DNA of 35,701 bases from Bacteroidota bacterium (GCA_023251835.1 JAHEXZ010000054.1:1-35701), one strand, 5' to 3'; positions 16,473-24,762 are shown, counted from the stretch's first letter. Notes: generated by a model from the letters alone, not told the origin. A program made the numbers and translations.

Positions 16473-17513
16473 TTATGCTTTTTTTAATGTAAATGAGAAT
16501 ACAGTACCCACTCCTTGGGTACTCATAACATTTATCGTTTGGTTATGTGCTTCAATAATATGTTTCACAATTGCCAGTCCAAGCCCTGTTCCTCCCTGTT
16601 CACGGGAGCGACTTTTATCTACCCGGTAAAAACGTTCAAACAAACGTGGCAGATGTTGCTTGGCAATGCCTATTCCATTATCGGATACTTCAATCGAAAT
16701 AGTGTCACCGGCATCATAGAAACGTATTTTTGTTTCACCATTTTGTTTACCATATTTAACAGAATTTACAACCAGATTAACCAGTACCTGGCGTATACGA
16801 AACCTGTCGCCATAAACAAAAACAGACTTGTTGTCGTTAGTCATGGTAAGTATGATGCCCCGTTCCATAGCTTTTATTTCCTGGGCATCTACCACATCTT
16901 TTATTAATGCTGTCAAATCAAAACGCTCTGGTTCTAATTGCAGTTCCCCGGTTTCTAACTGTGAAATAGCTTCCAGGTCATCAATAATGGTAATCATACG
17001 GTCTACACTTTTTTCAGCACGCACTAAGTAATTTCTGTTAATGGATGGATCTTCCAGACCTCCATCCAATAAAGTTAATATATAGCCCTGTATGTTGAAT
17101 ACAGGCGTTTTTAATTCATGTGACACATTACCGAGAAATTCTTTCCGGTATACTTCCAGTTTTTTCAGCCGCTCAATCTCGTTTTTCCGGTCATCAGCCC
17201 AGGCAAGTATTTCTGTATTTAAGTTATCAATCTCATTACTTCCATATTTAAGATATATAGCTGGTTTGTCGCTTTGTAAACGAAAATTTTTAACCATAAT
17301 TAATAACCTGTTTATCTTTCTGAATACAATAATGTTTACAAATAATAGTATTAATATTGAGGTAATAAATGATAGTGCAAACCCTCCTGTAACAAGGATT
17401 AATTTTTGCCCATTTAATGCTGGTGGAACAGCAATATAAATGGCTGCCGAAACCAGTATGGCAATTATTGACGCTACTATTAAAAGCATTAGTTTGTGAG
17501 AGAATTTCTTCAT
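16473..17513 (-). CDS. PhoR-like membrane sensor histidine kinase
   Basis: The protein has 346 residues. Two membrane segments lie at about 8-30 and 38-63 with almost no periplasmic loop, so it probably senses within the membrane or through partners. After a coiled linker comes the HisKA H-box FLGNVSHELKTPVFN with H132. The ATPase domain has an N-box around NLVVNSVKYG (246-255), DNGIG (278-282), LFERFYRVDKS (291-301) and GGTGLGLA (307-314). It is thus a complete kinase of the HPK1/PhoR-BaeS type. No response regulator is next to it; trmB follows downstream on the same strand. The input signal is unknown. Confidence 0.88.
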   Translation of the reverse strand: MKKFSHKLMLLIVASIIAILVSAAIYIAVPPALNGQKLILVTGGFALSFITSILILLFVNIIVFRKINRLLIMVKNFRLQSDKPAIYLKYGSNEIDNLNTEILAWADDRKNEIERLKKLEVYRKEFLGNVSHELKTPVFNIQGYILTLLDGGLEDPSINRNYLVRAEKSVDRMITIIDDLEAISQLETGELQLEPERFDLTALIKDVVDAQEIKAMERGIILTMTNDNKSVFVYGDRFRIRQVLVNLVVNSVKYGKQNGETKIRFYDAGDTISIEVSDNGIGIAKQHLPRLFERFYRVDKSRSREQGGTGLGLAIVKHIIEAHNQTINVMSTQGVGTVFSFTLKKA

Positions 17514-17594
17514 TGAAGGGTTACTTGGGTATGCGATGCGTTAAATACCTGTCAGCAAACAGATACATTATAGCTGATAGATAACTATTTTGTA

Positions 17595-17602
17595 CAAAAG
17601 TA
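17595..17602 (-). promoter_or_regulatory. Possible -7 box of the sensor kinase gene
   Basis: On the minus strand TACTTTTG (17602-17595) matches TAnnTTTG, about 80 bp before the kinase ATG. No -33 TTG is present at the right distance, so support is weak. Confidence 0.3.
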
Positions 17603-17688
17603 CATAAAATGTACGATATGAATAATGTCGTCAAATGATTGATATTCAAGCAAAGGTGCCCCCTAAAGACATTTTTTAAGAAATAATA

Positions 17689-17719
17689 TTTGTTAGAATT
17701 AAAAAAATACCTACTTTTG
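17689..17719 (+). promoter_or_regulatory. Promoter of tRNA-Asp
   Basis: TTTG at 17689-17692, a 19-bp spacer and TACTTTTG at 17712-17719 form an exact Bacteroidota consensus promoter. It lies about 30 bp before the tRNA. It is the clearest promoter in the window and supports the assignment of the phylum. Confidence 0.75.
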
Positions 17720-17750
17720 CAACCTGTTTGAATTCTGATAAAAGAATTTA

Positions 17751-17824
17751 GGTCCGGTAGTTCAGCTGGTTAGAATGCTGCCCTGTCACGGCAGAGGTCG
17801 CGGGTTCGAGTCCCGTCCGGACCG
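17751..17824 (+). tRNA. tRNA-Asp (GTC)
   Basis: A complete cloverleaf of 74 nt. The acceptor stem is GGTCCGG (17751-17757) with CCGGACC (17817-17823), and the discriminator base is G. The anticodon loop CTGTCAC holds GTC at 17785-17787, and the T arm is GCGGG-TTCGAGT-CCCGT. CCA is not encoded, so it must be added after transcription. A consensus promoter precedes it and a terminator follows. Confidence 0.96.
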
Positions 17825-17836
17825 CACTTTTAAAGT

Positions 17837-17877
17837 AAAACCCTTGTAAGACAAGTCCTTGCAAGGGTTTTGTTTTT
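17837..17877 (+). terminator. Rho-independent terminator after tRNA-Asp
   Basis: AAAACCCTTG (17837-17846) pairs perfectly with CAAGGGTTTT (17862-17871), and a T-run follows. It starts 12 bp after the tRNA. Confidence 0.8.
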
Positions 17878-17956
17878 GGTAGGTTTCGGCAGAGATTTTT
17901 ATAAATCTTTTTGAACACGTGTAATTAATTCCCTGCAAATTCAGTTCCTTTGTAAG

Positions 17957-18784
17957 ATGTCACTTCTTACCACTTCACTCAACTCCGGGAGCAATGGAAA
18001 CAGTTATTTTATTGGTAATGACACAGAAGCTGTTTTGGTGGATGTTGGTATCTCATGCCGTGAAGTGGAAAAGCGCATGGCACGTTTAAAGCTGCCTGTG
18101 AGTCATCTGAAAGCAATATTTGTATCCCATGAACACACCGATCATATTAGTGGAGTTGAAGTTCTTTCCAGAAAATATCGCTTACCTGTTTATATTACAC
18201 CTTCCACATTAAGAAACAGCCATCTTCAACTGGAGGCAGATCTTATAAGGCCTTTTATAGCGGATTATCCTGTAATCATCGGTAAACTTTCTGTTACGGC
18301 ATTTAAAAAATTTCACGATGCTTCAGAACCACATAGTTTTGTTATAGAAGGTAATGGTGTGAGGATTGGAGTGTTTACGGATATAGGTGTACCTTGCGAA
18401 CAGGTCATTTATTATTTTAAGCAATGCCACGCAGCTTTCTTGGAAACAAATTACGATGAAGAAATGCTGGAGAAAGGCAAATATCCCCATTACTTAAAAA
18501 TGCGTATCAGAAGCAATCAGGGACATTTATCCAATACTCAGGCCTTAGTGCTTTTTGTTAAACATAAACCTGATTTTATGAGCCACTTATTTTTATCACA
18601 TCTTTCCCGTGAAAATAACTCTCCCCACCTTGTTCAGGAATTGTTTTTAAAACATGCCGGAGATACTGCCATTATAGTGGCTTCACGGTATACAGAAACA
18701 GCCGTTCATACAATACGAATACAACAACATAATACCAACCCGTTTGCAATGAAGCGGGGGACATTGCAATTGTCGTTGTTTTAG
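17957..18784 (+). CDS. MBL-fold metallo-hydrolase, WalJ/YycJ-like
   Basis: The protein has 275 residues. The N terminus SLNSGSNGNSYFIG (7-20) is characteristic of the YycJ/WalJ branch. The metal site is HEHTDH at 58-63 in FVSHEHTDHISG, with further ligands likely in KFHDASEPHSF, FTDIGVP and LSHLSRENN. In Firmicutes WalJ is linked to the WalRK system and to coordinating replication with division; biochemically, relatives are nucleases. The function in Bacteroidota is not established. It is cytoplasmic, with no signal peptide. It follows the tRNA-Asp unit and converges on the SBBP gene with a gap of about 32 bp. Confidence 0.85.
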   Translation: MSLLTTSLNSGSNGNSYFIGNDTEAVLVDVGISCREVEKRMARLKLPVSHLKAIFVSHEHTDHISGVEVLSRKYRLPVYITPSTLRNSHLQLEADLIRPFIADYPVIIGKLSVTAFKKFHDASEPHSFVIEGNGVRIGVFTDIGVPCEQVIYYFKQCHAAFLETNYDEEMLEKGKYPHYLKMRIRSNQGHLSNTQALVLFVKHKPDFMSHLFLSHLSRENNSPHLVQELFLKHAGDTAIIVASRYTETAVHTIRIQQHNTNPFAMKRGTLQLSLF

Positions 18785-18816
18785 CTTCTGTGAATGTTTC
18801 TTAAATTACTCAGTAA

Positions 18817-21201
18817 TTACTTAAAAACCATTACAGTTCCCTGGTATTGATATGGATTGCCACCGCATAAACTCGATGCTTTTATTAAATAAACATACAC
18901 TCCATCATCAACAGGCTTACCTTTATAAGTACCATCCCACCCGCTTTCAGCATCTTTCCATGAATAGAGCTGTTCTCCCCAACGGTTAAAAATTAGTCCT
19001 TCAAAGTTTGTTAATGCAACGCCAGCTACTTTGAAAATTTCATTTTTATCGTTATGGTCGGGAGTAAATGCGTTAGGTATAAATAAAGTAGAACCTCCAA
19101 GTTCAGGTAACTTTGAAATGGTATCCTTGCAGCCCAGATTATTTGTGGTTATCAGTTCCACTGGTTGTACCTGGGATGTAGTATATAAATGGCTTGGTGT
19201 TGGGTTGGCAGATGTATCATCATCCCCAAAACTCCACAAATAAGAGGCAGCACCGGAAGATAAATTGGTAAAAAGTATTTCGCATCCGTTAGGTGTCATG
19301 CTGAAATCGGCAGTTGGTTTCGGATTTATAGTTACAGTTGCTGTAGCCGTATTTGAACACCCATTGAGAGTGCCTGTAACAGTATAGGTTGTTGTTGAGA
19401 CAGGACTTACGCTTGCCGAATCTGTTCCTATATTGGTTGCTCCCGCAGACCATGAATAGCTTGTTCCGCCATCTGCCGTTAATATGACTGTTAAGCCAGG
19501 GCAGACAGAAGGTGAATTTACTGTAATTGTTGGCTTTTCATTAACAGTTATATCAAAACATAAATCAGTACCTGTAAAAACCGGGTTAGATGAAGTAACC
19601 CTGATTCTGTAACTATTGCCACCTGGGGTTCCGGCAGGAATTGTGATATTGGCAGTTCCGGATGCCGTTGTAGATAATACCCCAATATTTACAGCATTTG
19701 CAAAACTCCCAGAAGCATCAGATAGCTGTATAGCAAAAACATTACCTGAGGTATAAGTACCGGAGGCAAAAAAAGGAACTGTATAAGAACTTCCTGCGCA
19801 ATAAGCACTATCCGGAACAGGAACAATAGTTCGATTAGGAATTGAGTCTAATCTGGCAATGAATATGTCACCTGTACCAGAAGAAGTGAGAGAAGCAGAG
19901 CCGAATAGCGCAGTGCCAGCAAAGCTTCCTGTAATATAGGCCCTCTTATTATTATCCACAGCTATTTGGTTTCCGCCATTATCTGTAGCACCAGATCCTT
20001 GCTGCACCCATTGCAAATTAACATAGCTGCATGGGCTGGAACAATCATTGGTTGCATTGGTAGTATATTTGGCAACAAAAAGTTCTGAATTTCCTGTTGC
20101 TGTAACGAAGTTATTTTCAAAATTGGCTGTATTCTGAAAATAACCAGTAATGTATACAGCTAAGTCATTGTCAATTGCAATTCCCAGCCCCTGATCATTA
20201 CCAGTGCCACCGGCACTCTTTACCCATTCCCATATTCCTGAGGCAGTATATTTTGCAACAAAAATATCATCACCTCCGGAACTCGTGACAGTTAATCCTC
20301 CGAAATTTGCAGTATTTTGAAAATGCCCGGTAACATATAAGTTTCCACAGGGGTCGATGGTGATTTCATTTTCTTCCCACCACGCCTGATCAGCTATACC
20401 TGCATTTGTTGCTGTTGCTACTGATAATACTGTTCCTGAAGGGTTATACTTGGCAATAAAAAGACTGGAATAAGTTCCTGCAGCAGACGGAGTTATTGAT
20501 CCAAAAGTTGGAACGCCTGTATATCCTCCGACTACATATATATTTCCCGATGCATCAATGGCTATGCCTTTTCCAGCATCATATCCGCTTCCTCCTGCCT
20601 TTACTACCCACTGTACTATACCCTGGTTATTGTATTTTGCTAAAAACATATCGTATGTTGAAGCAGTACAGGTAATTATATTGCTTCCTCCAAAATTAAG
20701 TGTTCCTGAGAAATACCCTGTTAAGTATACATTTCCGGCAGTATCAATCCCAATTCCATCACCACTTGAACTGCCTCCCGTAGCGATTGATGTCCAATCA
20801 ACCATTCCTGCACTATTACATTTAACAACACCACATCCTGACCCACTGCTTGAATTGATTCCAACATAAGTATTATCCTGGTCATCAAGTGTCATTGCAT
20901 ACGTATAATCGTAACTTCCGCTGCTATATACATTGGTGATCCATTGCACTGCACCAGAGCTATCCAATCTTGCAACGTAAATAGGGGTACCAGATCCGGG
21001 CGAGGGTGATACTCCTCCCATAGTCATTGTATTTGCAAAACGGCCAGTTGCAAAGATATCTCCGGTAGAACCAATTTTTACCCCATAACCATATTCATAA
21101 GAACCTGAACATTGTGCATTTATAGCCCAGTTCCATGCCGGGGCTTGAGCCATAACATTTATGCTTGTAATGATAAGAAGAAGTGTAACTAATTTTTTCA
21201 T
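18817..21201 (-). CDS. SBBP-repeat surface protein with PKD and T9SS type B C-terminal domain
   Basis: The protein has 794 residues with a signal peptide (MKKLVTLLLIITSINVMAQ). Residues about 25-450 are SBBP-type repeats with the recurring unit DxxGNxYVTGYF then FVAKYN, expected to form a beta-propeller. Next come a beta domain (about 460-555), an Ig-like stretch with TYTVTGTLNGCSNTATATVTI, and a PKD domain with YLWSFGDDDTS near residue 660. The last 85 residues (LFIPNAFTPDHNDKNEIF, IFNRWGEQLYSW, YQGTVMVFK) are a T9SS type B sorting domain. It is exported to the surface. Its promoter carries the 44-bp element shared with the receiver gene and the five-gene run at 24.8 kb, so it very likely belongs to the regulon of the adjacent LytTR regulator. 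Confidence 0.85.
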   Translation of the reverse strand: MKKLVTLLLIITSINVMAQAPAWNWAINAQCSGSYEYGYGVKIGSTGDIFATGRFANTMTMGGVSPSPGSGTPIYVARLDSSGAVQWITNVYSSGSYDYTYAMTLDDQDNTYVGINSSSGSGCGVVKCNSAGMVDWTSIATGGSSSGDGIGIDTAGNVYLTGYFSGTLNFGGSNIITCTASTYDMFLAKYNNQGIVQWVVKAGGSGYDAGKGIAIDASGNIYVVGGYTGVPTFGSITPSAAGTYSSLFIAKYNPSGTVLSVATATNAGIADQAWWEENEITIDPCGNLYVTGHFQNTANFGGLTVTSSGGDDIFVAKYTASGIWEWVKSAGGTGNDQGLGIAIDNDLAVYITGYFQNTANFENNFVTATGNSELFVAKYTTNATNDCSSPCSYVNLQWVQQGSGATDNGGNQIAVDNNKRAYITGSFAGTALFGSASLTSSGTGDIFIARLDSIPNRTIVPVPDSAYCAGSSYTVPFFASGTYTSGNVFAIQLSDASGSFANAVNIGVLSTTASGTANITIPAGTPGGNSYRIRVTSSNPVFTGTDLCFDITVNEKPTITVNSPSVCPGLTVILTADGGTSYSWSAGATNIGTDSASVSPVSTTTYTVTGTLNGCSNTATATVTINPKPTADFSMTPNGCEILFTNLSSGAASYLWSFGDDDTSANPTPSHLYTTSQVQPVELITTNNLGCKDTISKLPELGGSTLFIPNAFTPDHNDKNEIFKVAGVALTNFEGLIFNRWGEQLYSWKDAESGWDGTYKGKPVDDGVYVYLIKASSLCGGNPYQYQGTVMVFK

Positions 21202-21236
21202 ATTTATTTATTTGAGTTATTTTAACCTAACGGAAA

Positions 21237-21244
21237 CAAATTTA
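21237..21244 (-). promoter_or_regulatory. -7 box (TAAATTTG) of the SBBP gene
   Basis: TAAATTTG on the minus strand (21244-21237) is a consensus -7 box 35 bp before the ATG at 21201 and 42 bp after the 44-bp element at 21287-21330. No -33 TTG is visible, as expected for a promoter that needs an activator. Confidence 0.6.
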
Positions 21245-21286
21245 GATAGACGGAAATGATAAAAAAGGAGAGCTTGGTATTTGTTT

Positions 21287-21330
21287 GTTTTTGATGGATA
21301 TTCGCTTATAAAGAGTTGAAATTTGTTTTT
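21287..21330 (-). promoter_or_regulatory. 44-bp conserved operator, copy 1 (putative LytTR site)
   Basis: Read on the minus strand it starts AAAAACAAATTTCAACTCTT and, after 9 variable bases, ends in ATATCCATCAAAAAC. It matches copy 2 (24650-24693) at 36 of 44 positions and copy 3 (21799-21842) at 32 of 44. The halves AATTTC and AATATC are 21 bp apart, two helical turns, as in LytTR direct-repeat sites. The opposite strand reads AGAGTTGAA, close to the known LytTR half-site. It lies upstream of the SBBP gene. LytTR binding is inferred. Confidence 0.65.
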
Positions 21331-21341
21331 GGCAGAAATAG

Positions 21342-21731
21342 TTATATTAAGGCAATTTCGTTGACCAGATTTAAAGATTTTTCAGCTTTCCTGATAGCGG
21401 AAATAAGGTATTCAGGGGAAACAGGTTTTAGGATATAATCTATGGGATTGAATGCAGAAGCTTCAGGAATATATTCTTCGGAAGCAGAAATAAAAATTAT
21501 TTTGAAATCAATAGGATTAAATTTTTTTAAGAGTTCGAACCCGCAACCATCCTGCATTCTAATGTCAAGCATTACAATATCCGGTCTATAAAGAATTATT
21601 GCATATATCCCGTCTTCTATACTTTCTGCCTGGGCAACTACTTTTATATTATCACAGCAAATCCCCAGAAGCGTAGTAAGCAATTCACGGCCGCTTTTTT
21701 CATCATCTATAATTATTAGTTTTAGCATCAA
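21342..21731 (-). CDS. Stand-alone response-regulator receiver protein
   Basis: The protein has 129 residues, receiver domain only. D9 and D10 (IIIDDE), the phospho-acceptor D56 (MLDIRM), S82 in place of the usual threonine (FISASEE) and K102 (ILKPVSPE) are all present, so it can probably be phosphorylated. It is clearly a relative of the receiver half of the LytTR regulator upstream: both have IIIDDEK or VIIDDEK, RPDIVMLD or QPDIVMLD, and DYILKPVSPE. It lacks any output domain. It has its own promoter with a copy of the 44-bp element, so it may be activated by the regulator and act as a phosphate sink or adaptor in a feedback loop. Alternatively it is a truncated duplicate. An ATG 3 bp downstream is an equally possible start. 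Confidence 0.85.
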   Translation of the reverse strand: MMLKLIIIDDEKSGRELLTTLLGICCDNIKVVAQAESIEDGIYAIILYRPDIVMLDIRMQDGCGFELLKKFNPIDFKIIFISASEEYIPEASAFNPIDYILKPVSPEYLISAIRKAEKSLNLVNEIALI

Positions 21732-21749
21732 TTAAATTTTATTTCCAGG

Positions 21750-21757
21750 CAAAAGTA
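21750..21757 (-). promoter_or_regulatory. -7 box (TACTTTTG) of the receiver gene
   Basis: On the minus strand TACTTTTG (21757-21750) lies 18 bp before the start codon and 41 bp after the 44-bp element at 21799-21842. No -33 TTG is visible. Confidence 0.55.
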
Positions 21758-21798
21758 CCGTTAAAGAATAAAAATTAATGATGAATTGATAAGTGTTA

Positions 21799-21842
21799 CT
21801 TCTTAATATATATTTGCTGTAAAGTAATTGAAATTTGTTTTT
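21799..21842 (-). promoter_or_regulatory. 44-bp conserved operator, copy 3
   Basis: The first 15 bases on the minus strand are identical to copy 1 (AAAAACAAATTTCAA). The distal half reads AGCAAATATATATTAA where copy 1 has AGCGAATATCCATCAA. In total 32 of 44 bases match copy 1. It lies in the gap between the LytTR gene and the receiver gene, oriented toward the receiver gene. Confidence 0.55.
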
Positions 21843-21852
21843 GGCAAATTTG

Positions 21853-22599
21853 TTAAATGCCCTCTATTAACTTCAGGAGTGCTTCTTTTTTGCGTGTGGC
21901 AACAGGAATAGCCGATTTGTCCTTCATAACAGCCATGTCGTCAGTTTTTTCAAAATAATCAAAATGTTCAAAATTGATAAGATGTGATTGGTGAATACGA
22001 ATAAAAGACCCGCCATTAAGAATTTCATCAAATTCTTTTAGTTGCCGGGAAACGAGTATTTTTTTTCCATCAGTTAAATAAAATCGGGTATAACTCCCAT
22101 CGGATTCACACCTGATAATATCTCTGACATCTATAGCGTAAATCCGCTCTGCTGTTCTTAATACTATTTTTTTAATCTCTCTGGAAACACTATTTAGATT
22201 ACTGAGTAGTGCATTTACCTTTAAATTAGTCTGTTCCCCTTCAATAACATTTTCTGTTTTATTAACTGCCACAACAAGATGTTCTGGTGAAACAGGTTTT
22301 AAAATATAGTCAATAGCACTGTATTGAAAAGCTTTTATAGCATATTCTTCATAAGCAGTGATAAAAATTATTTTGAAATTAATTGTTCCCAGCTGTTTCA
22401 AAAGGTCAAAGCCCGTTCCATCAGGCATTTGAACATCAAGCATAACAATATCCGGTTGAAATTTACGAATAACTTCAATGCCGGCTTTGACACTATCGGC
22501 TTCGGCCACAACCTCTATGTTTTTACAGCACAGGGTAAGAAGATTGCAAATAACATCCCTTCCATTTTTTTCATCGTCTATTATTACTGTTTTCAGCAT
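21853..22599 (-). CDS. LytTR-family response regulator
   Basis: The protein has 248 residues. The receiver domain spans 1-120 with D8/D9, phospho-acceptor D55 (MLDVQMPDG), T81 and K101 (ILKPVSPE). The C-terminal LytTR DNA-binding domain spans about 145-245, with AERIYAIDVRDIIRCESDGSYT, then LVSRQLKEFDEIL and FIRIHQSHLINF as landmarks (each part typical of the family). It follows the TPR-LytS kinase with an 11-bp gap, so the two form a classic two-component operon. LytTR proteins bind pairs of 9-bp direct repeats about 21 bp apart, which fits the 44-bp elements found beside this operon. It is the likely direct regulator of the surrounding surface-protein genes. Confidence 0.93.
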   Translation of the reverse strand: MLKTVIIDDEKNGRDVICNLLTLCCKNIEVVAEADSVKAGIEVIRKFQPDIVMLDVQMPDGTGFDLLKQLGTINFKIIFITAYEEYAIKAFQYSAIDYILKPVSPEHLVVAVNKTENVIEGEQTNLKVNALLSNLNSVSREIKKIVLRTAERIYAIDVRDIIRCESDGSYTRFYLTDGKKILVSRQLKEFDEILNGGSFIRIHQSHLINFEHFDYFEKTDDMAVMKDKSAIPVATRKKEALLKLIEGI

Positions 22600-22610
22600 T
22601 TTTTTATGGT

Positions 22611-24473
22611 TTAAATTTCAACAAATGGAATAGTAAATATAACTTTTGTTCCCTGAGTAACATTATCAGAACTTTTTAAATCAGTAATGTTAAGTTCAAT
22701 TTTTTTACGGTGTCTTTTATTCAAAAGTGTTAAACGTTCTTTTGTGATCACTGTTGCAAGGGATACATGTTTTTTTTCCTGAAAATTTTTTAATTTGGCC
22801 GCTTCCTCTCTTCCTATACCATTATCTTCAACCTCAAACAAAAGGTAATTATTTTTCATCAGAAACCGGATAATAATTTTGCCCCCTTCCTTTTTTTGTA
22901 GTAATCCATGTTCGATAGCATTTTCAATAAATGGCTGGGCAAGCATGGGTGGGATTGCAATAGATTCACTATTTATTTCAGGATCCACTTCTATTGAGTA
23001 ATCAAATTTATTATCAAAACGAAGTGCCTGAAGATCTAAATACAGGTTCAATCCTTTTAACTCTTTCTCAAGCGATACCATTTCATGTCTTGAATTATCA
23101 AGTATCATCCGTATTAAACCGGCAAATTTTGAAAGAAAACTCCCCGCATTCTGCGGATCGTTTTTGTAAATATAACTTTGTATAGAATTTAATGAGTTAA
23201 AGATAAAGTGTGGATTCATTTGGGCCCTCAGCAGTTTCTGTTCTAACTCGGAAGTTTTTTGCATTGTTTGTAACCTGTTGTGCCTTATTAATATAAATGC
23301 AAATAATACAACAAATAACGTAGATCCAGATAAGCCATAAATAAAATAATTTTTTCGATTTAATTCATATTTTTGAATCTCATTCTTCTGAGCCAGTATT
23401 TTGTTTTCTTTGTTTCTTTCTTCACTTTCATATCTTGCATTTAATTCTGCTATTTGTTTTCTTGATTTTTCATTCAACAGCGTATCTTTAATTCCTGATG
23501 ATAATTCAAGGTATTCATACGCCTGTTTGTAATCTCCTTTGATTTTATATGTTTCAGCAAGCAAACGTGAACCATTTTTAAGTATTTCATAAGCCTTTAT
23601 TGTTTTTGCAATAGCTAATCCATTGGAAAGATACTTTATGGCATCGTTGGTATTGCTTTGCATGAATCGTATTTCTCCCATATTAACAAGCAAATTGGCC
23701 TGACGCTGCGAAATATCTGTTTTTGGATAAATTCTGAATACTTCTGAAAATTGTTCTTCTGCTTTCTCATAATATTCTGCATCATCTTTTTTTTTTGCCA
23801 ATTCCATATAAGTTTCCCCAATATTAATTCTGGCAATTTCAATCCCATTCGCATCTTTTTCTTTTATATACCCTTCAAGTGCTTGAAAATAAAAGTCTAA
23901 CGATTTTTCATGCTCTCCCAATCCACGATAAACAACACTTATATTGAGTAACGAATTGTTTAAAGAATTATAAGCTCCAACCTTTCTAAAAAGTTTAATA
24001 GCCTGAAAATGAAATTCTAATGCTTTTTCATAATCGGCTTTAGAGTCGGCTATCGCACCAATACTTGCATATTCATTGCCCAGATTATTATAACAATGGG
24101 CTATATTTATTATATCACCAGTTTCTTGAGCTAATTTCAATGATTTTAGGTAATACTCAATCGCTTTTTCATAATAAGCTTGATAATCATAAACGTTACC
24201 TAGCTTTCGCAAAGCAACTGCAATTCTATGTTTATCTTCTGTTTTTTCTGCTAATTTTAGTGCTTGTTCAGCATATTGAACACCATTTATAAAATTGTTG
24301 TTCAGAAGAGAACACCAGCTTAATTGATTTAAAACAGCAATCTTAATGGTGTCTTCTTTTACTGTATTTAGGATATTCTGGAGAGAATCAATTTGATAAT
24401 TGTTAATAGATTGAGCACCGGTAATAAGTGCAAAAAAATAAGTAAAAAAACTAATTTTTAATTTTTTTTCCAT
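22611..24473 (-). CDS. TPR-containing LytS-type sensor histidine kinase
   Basis: The protein has 620 residues. An N-terminal hydrophobic signal or anchor (about 6-19) leads to a periplasmic domain of about six or more TPR units (60-330), for example YYEKAIEYYLKSLKLAQETG (100-119) and HEKSLDFYFQALEGY (188-202). A coiled coil (335-372) and a membrane segment (YFIYGLSGSTLFVVLFAFIL, 376-395) follow. The cytoplasmic His_kinase domain has the NPHFIFNSLNSI motif with H422, an N-box with N518 in PFIENAIEHG, and DNGIG (550-554). The ATG at 24473 is preferred over an in-frame TTG 9 bp upstream. It is transcribed with the LytTR gene and away from the five-gene run. The TPR domain suggests sensing of a protein or peptide in the periplasm. 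Confidence 0.9.
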   Translation of the reverse strand: MEKKLKISFFTYFFALITGAQSINNYQIDSLQNILNTVKEDTIKIAVLNQLSWCSLLNNNFINGVQYAEQALKLAEKTEDKHRIAVALRKLGNVYDYQAYYEKAIEYYLKSLKLAQETGDIINIAHCYNNLGNEYASIGAIADSKADYEKALEFHFQAIKLFRKVGAYNSLNNSLLNISVVYRGLGEHEKSLDFYFQALEGYIKEKDANGIEIARINIGETYMELAKKKDDAEYYEKAEEQFSEVFRIYPKTDISQRQANLLVNMGEIRFMQSNTNDAIKYLSNGLAIAKTIKAYEILKNGSRLLAETYKIKGDYKQAYEYLELSSGIKDTLLNEKSRKQIAELNARYESEERNKENKILAQKNEIQKYELNRKNYFIYGLSGSTLFVVLFAFILIRHNRLQTMQKTSELEQKLLRAQMNPHFIFNSLNSIQSYIYKNDPQNAGSFLSKFAGLIRMILDNSRHEMVSLEKELKGLNLYLDLQALRFDNKFDYSIEVDPEINSESIAIPPMLAQPFIENAIEHGLLQKKEGGKIIIRFLMKNNYLLFEVEDNGIGREEAAKLKNFQEKKHVSLATVITKERLTLLNKRHRKKIELNITDLKSSDNVTQGTKVIFTIPFVEI

Positions 24474-24554
24474 TAGTTGCAAGATAATCCATTTTCCTCT
24501 GTTAAAACTAAGAAAAATTAAGTTTCCTCATAAAAAAATAAAAACAAAAGGACA

Positions 24555-24568
24555 CGGTTGATCAACCG
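24555..24568. promoter_or_regulatory. 14-bp perfect palindrome in the divergent regulatory region
   Basis: CGGTTGATCAACCG is a perfect palindrome in the 356-bp gap between the kinase start and the GTG of the divergent run. It is GC-rich against AT-rich surroundings and has no T-run, so an operator is more likely than a terminator. The binding protein is unknown. Confidence 0.45.
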
Positions 24569-24649
24569 ACAAAACAAAGTATTATTATCAAATCATTTAC
24601 ACATCATCTTGTAAAGTTTTATATATCCCATATAGCACAAATTTAAACT

Positions 24650-24693
24650 AAAAACAAATTCCAACTCTTCTCAGACAGATATCCATCAAAAAC
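24650..24693 (+). promoter_or_regulatory. 44-bp conserved operator, copy 2 (putative LytTR site)
   Basis: It starts AAAAACAAATTCCAACTCTT and ends ATATCCATCAAAAAC, with 9 variable bases between, identical to copy 1 at 36 of 44 positions and in the same orientation to its gene. The -7 box TAAATTTG follows after 43 bp. It stands upstream of the run of surface genes that starts near 24830. Confidence 0.65.
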
Positions 24694-24736
24694 CTGCAGA
24701 TATAAACTTTTCATTATTAGACAATTTCATTTCTTC

Positions 24737-24754
24737 TAAATTTGTCTAAATTTG
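24737..24754 (+). promoter_or_regulatory. Tandem -7 boxes (TAAATTTG twice)
   Basis: TAAATTTG occurs at 24737-24744 and again at 24747-24754. The first is 43 bp after the conserved operator, matching the 42- and 41-bp spacings at the two other promoters. No -33 TTG precedes it. Confidence 0.55.
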
Positions 24755-24762
24755 TTTTTTTG

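Noticed and set aside
18804-18818. Near-palindrome AATTACT-C-AGTAATT between two convergent genes as a bidirectional terminator
   Set aside because: The stem is only 7 bp and very AT-rich, and it runs into the stop codon of the SBBP gene; too weak to call.
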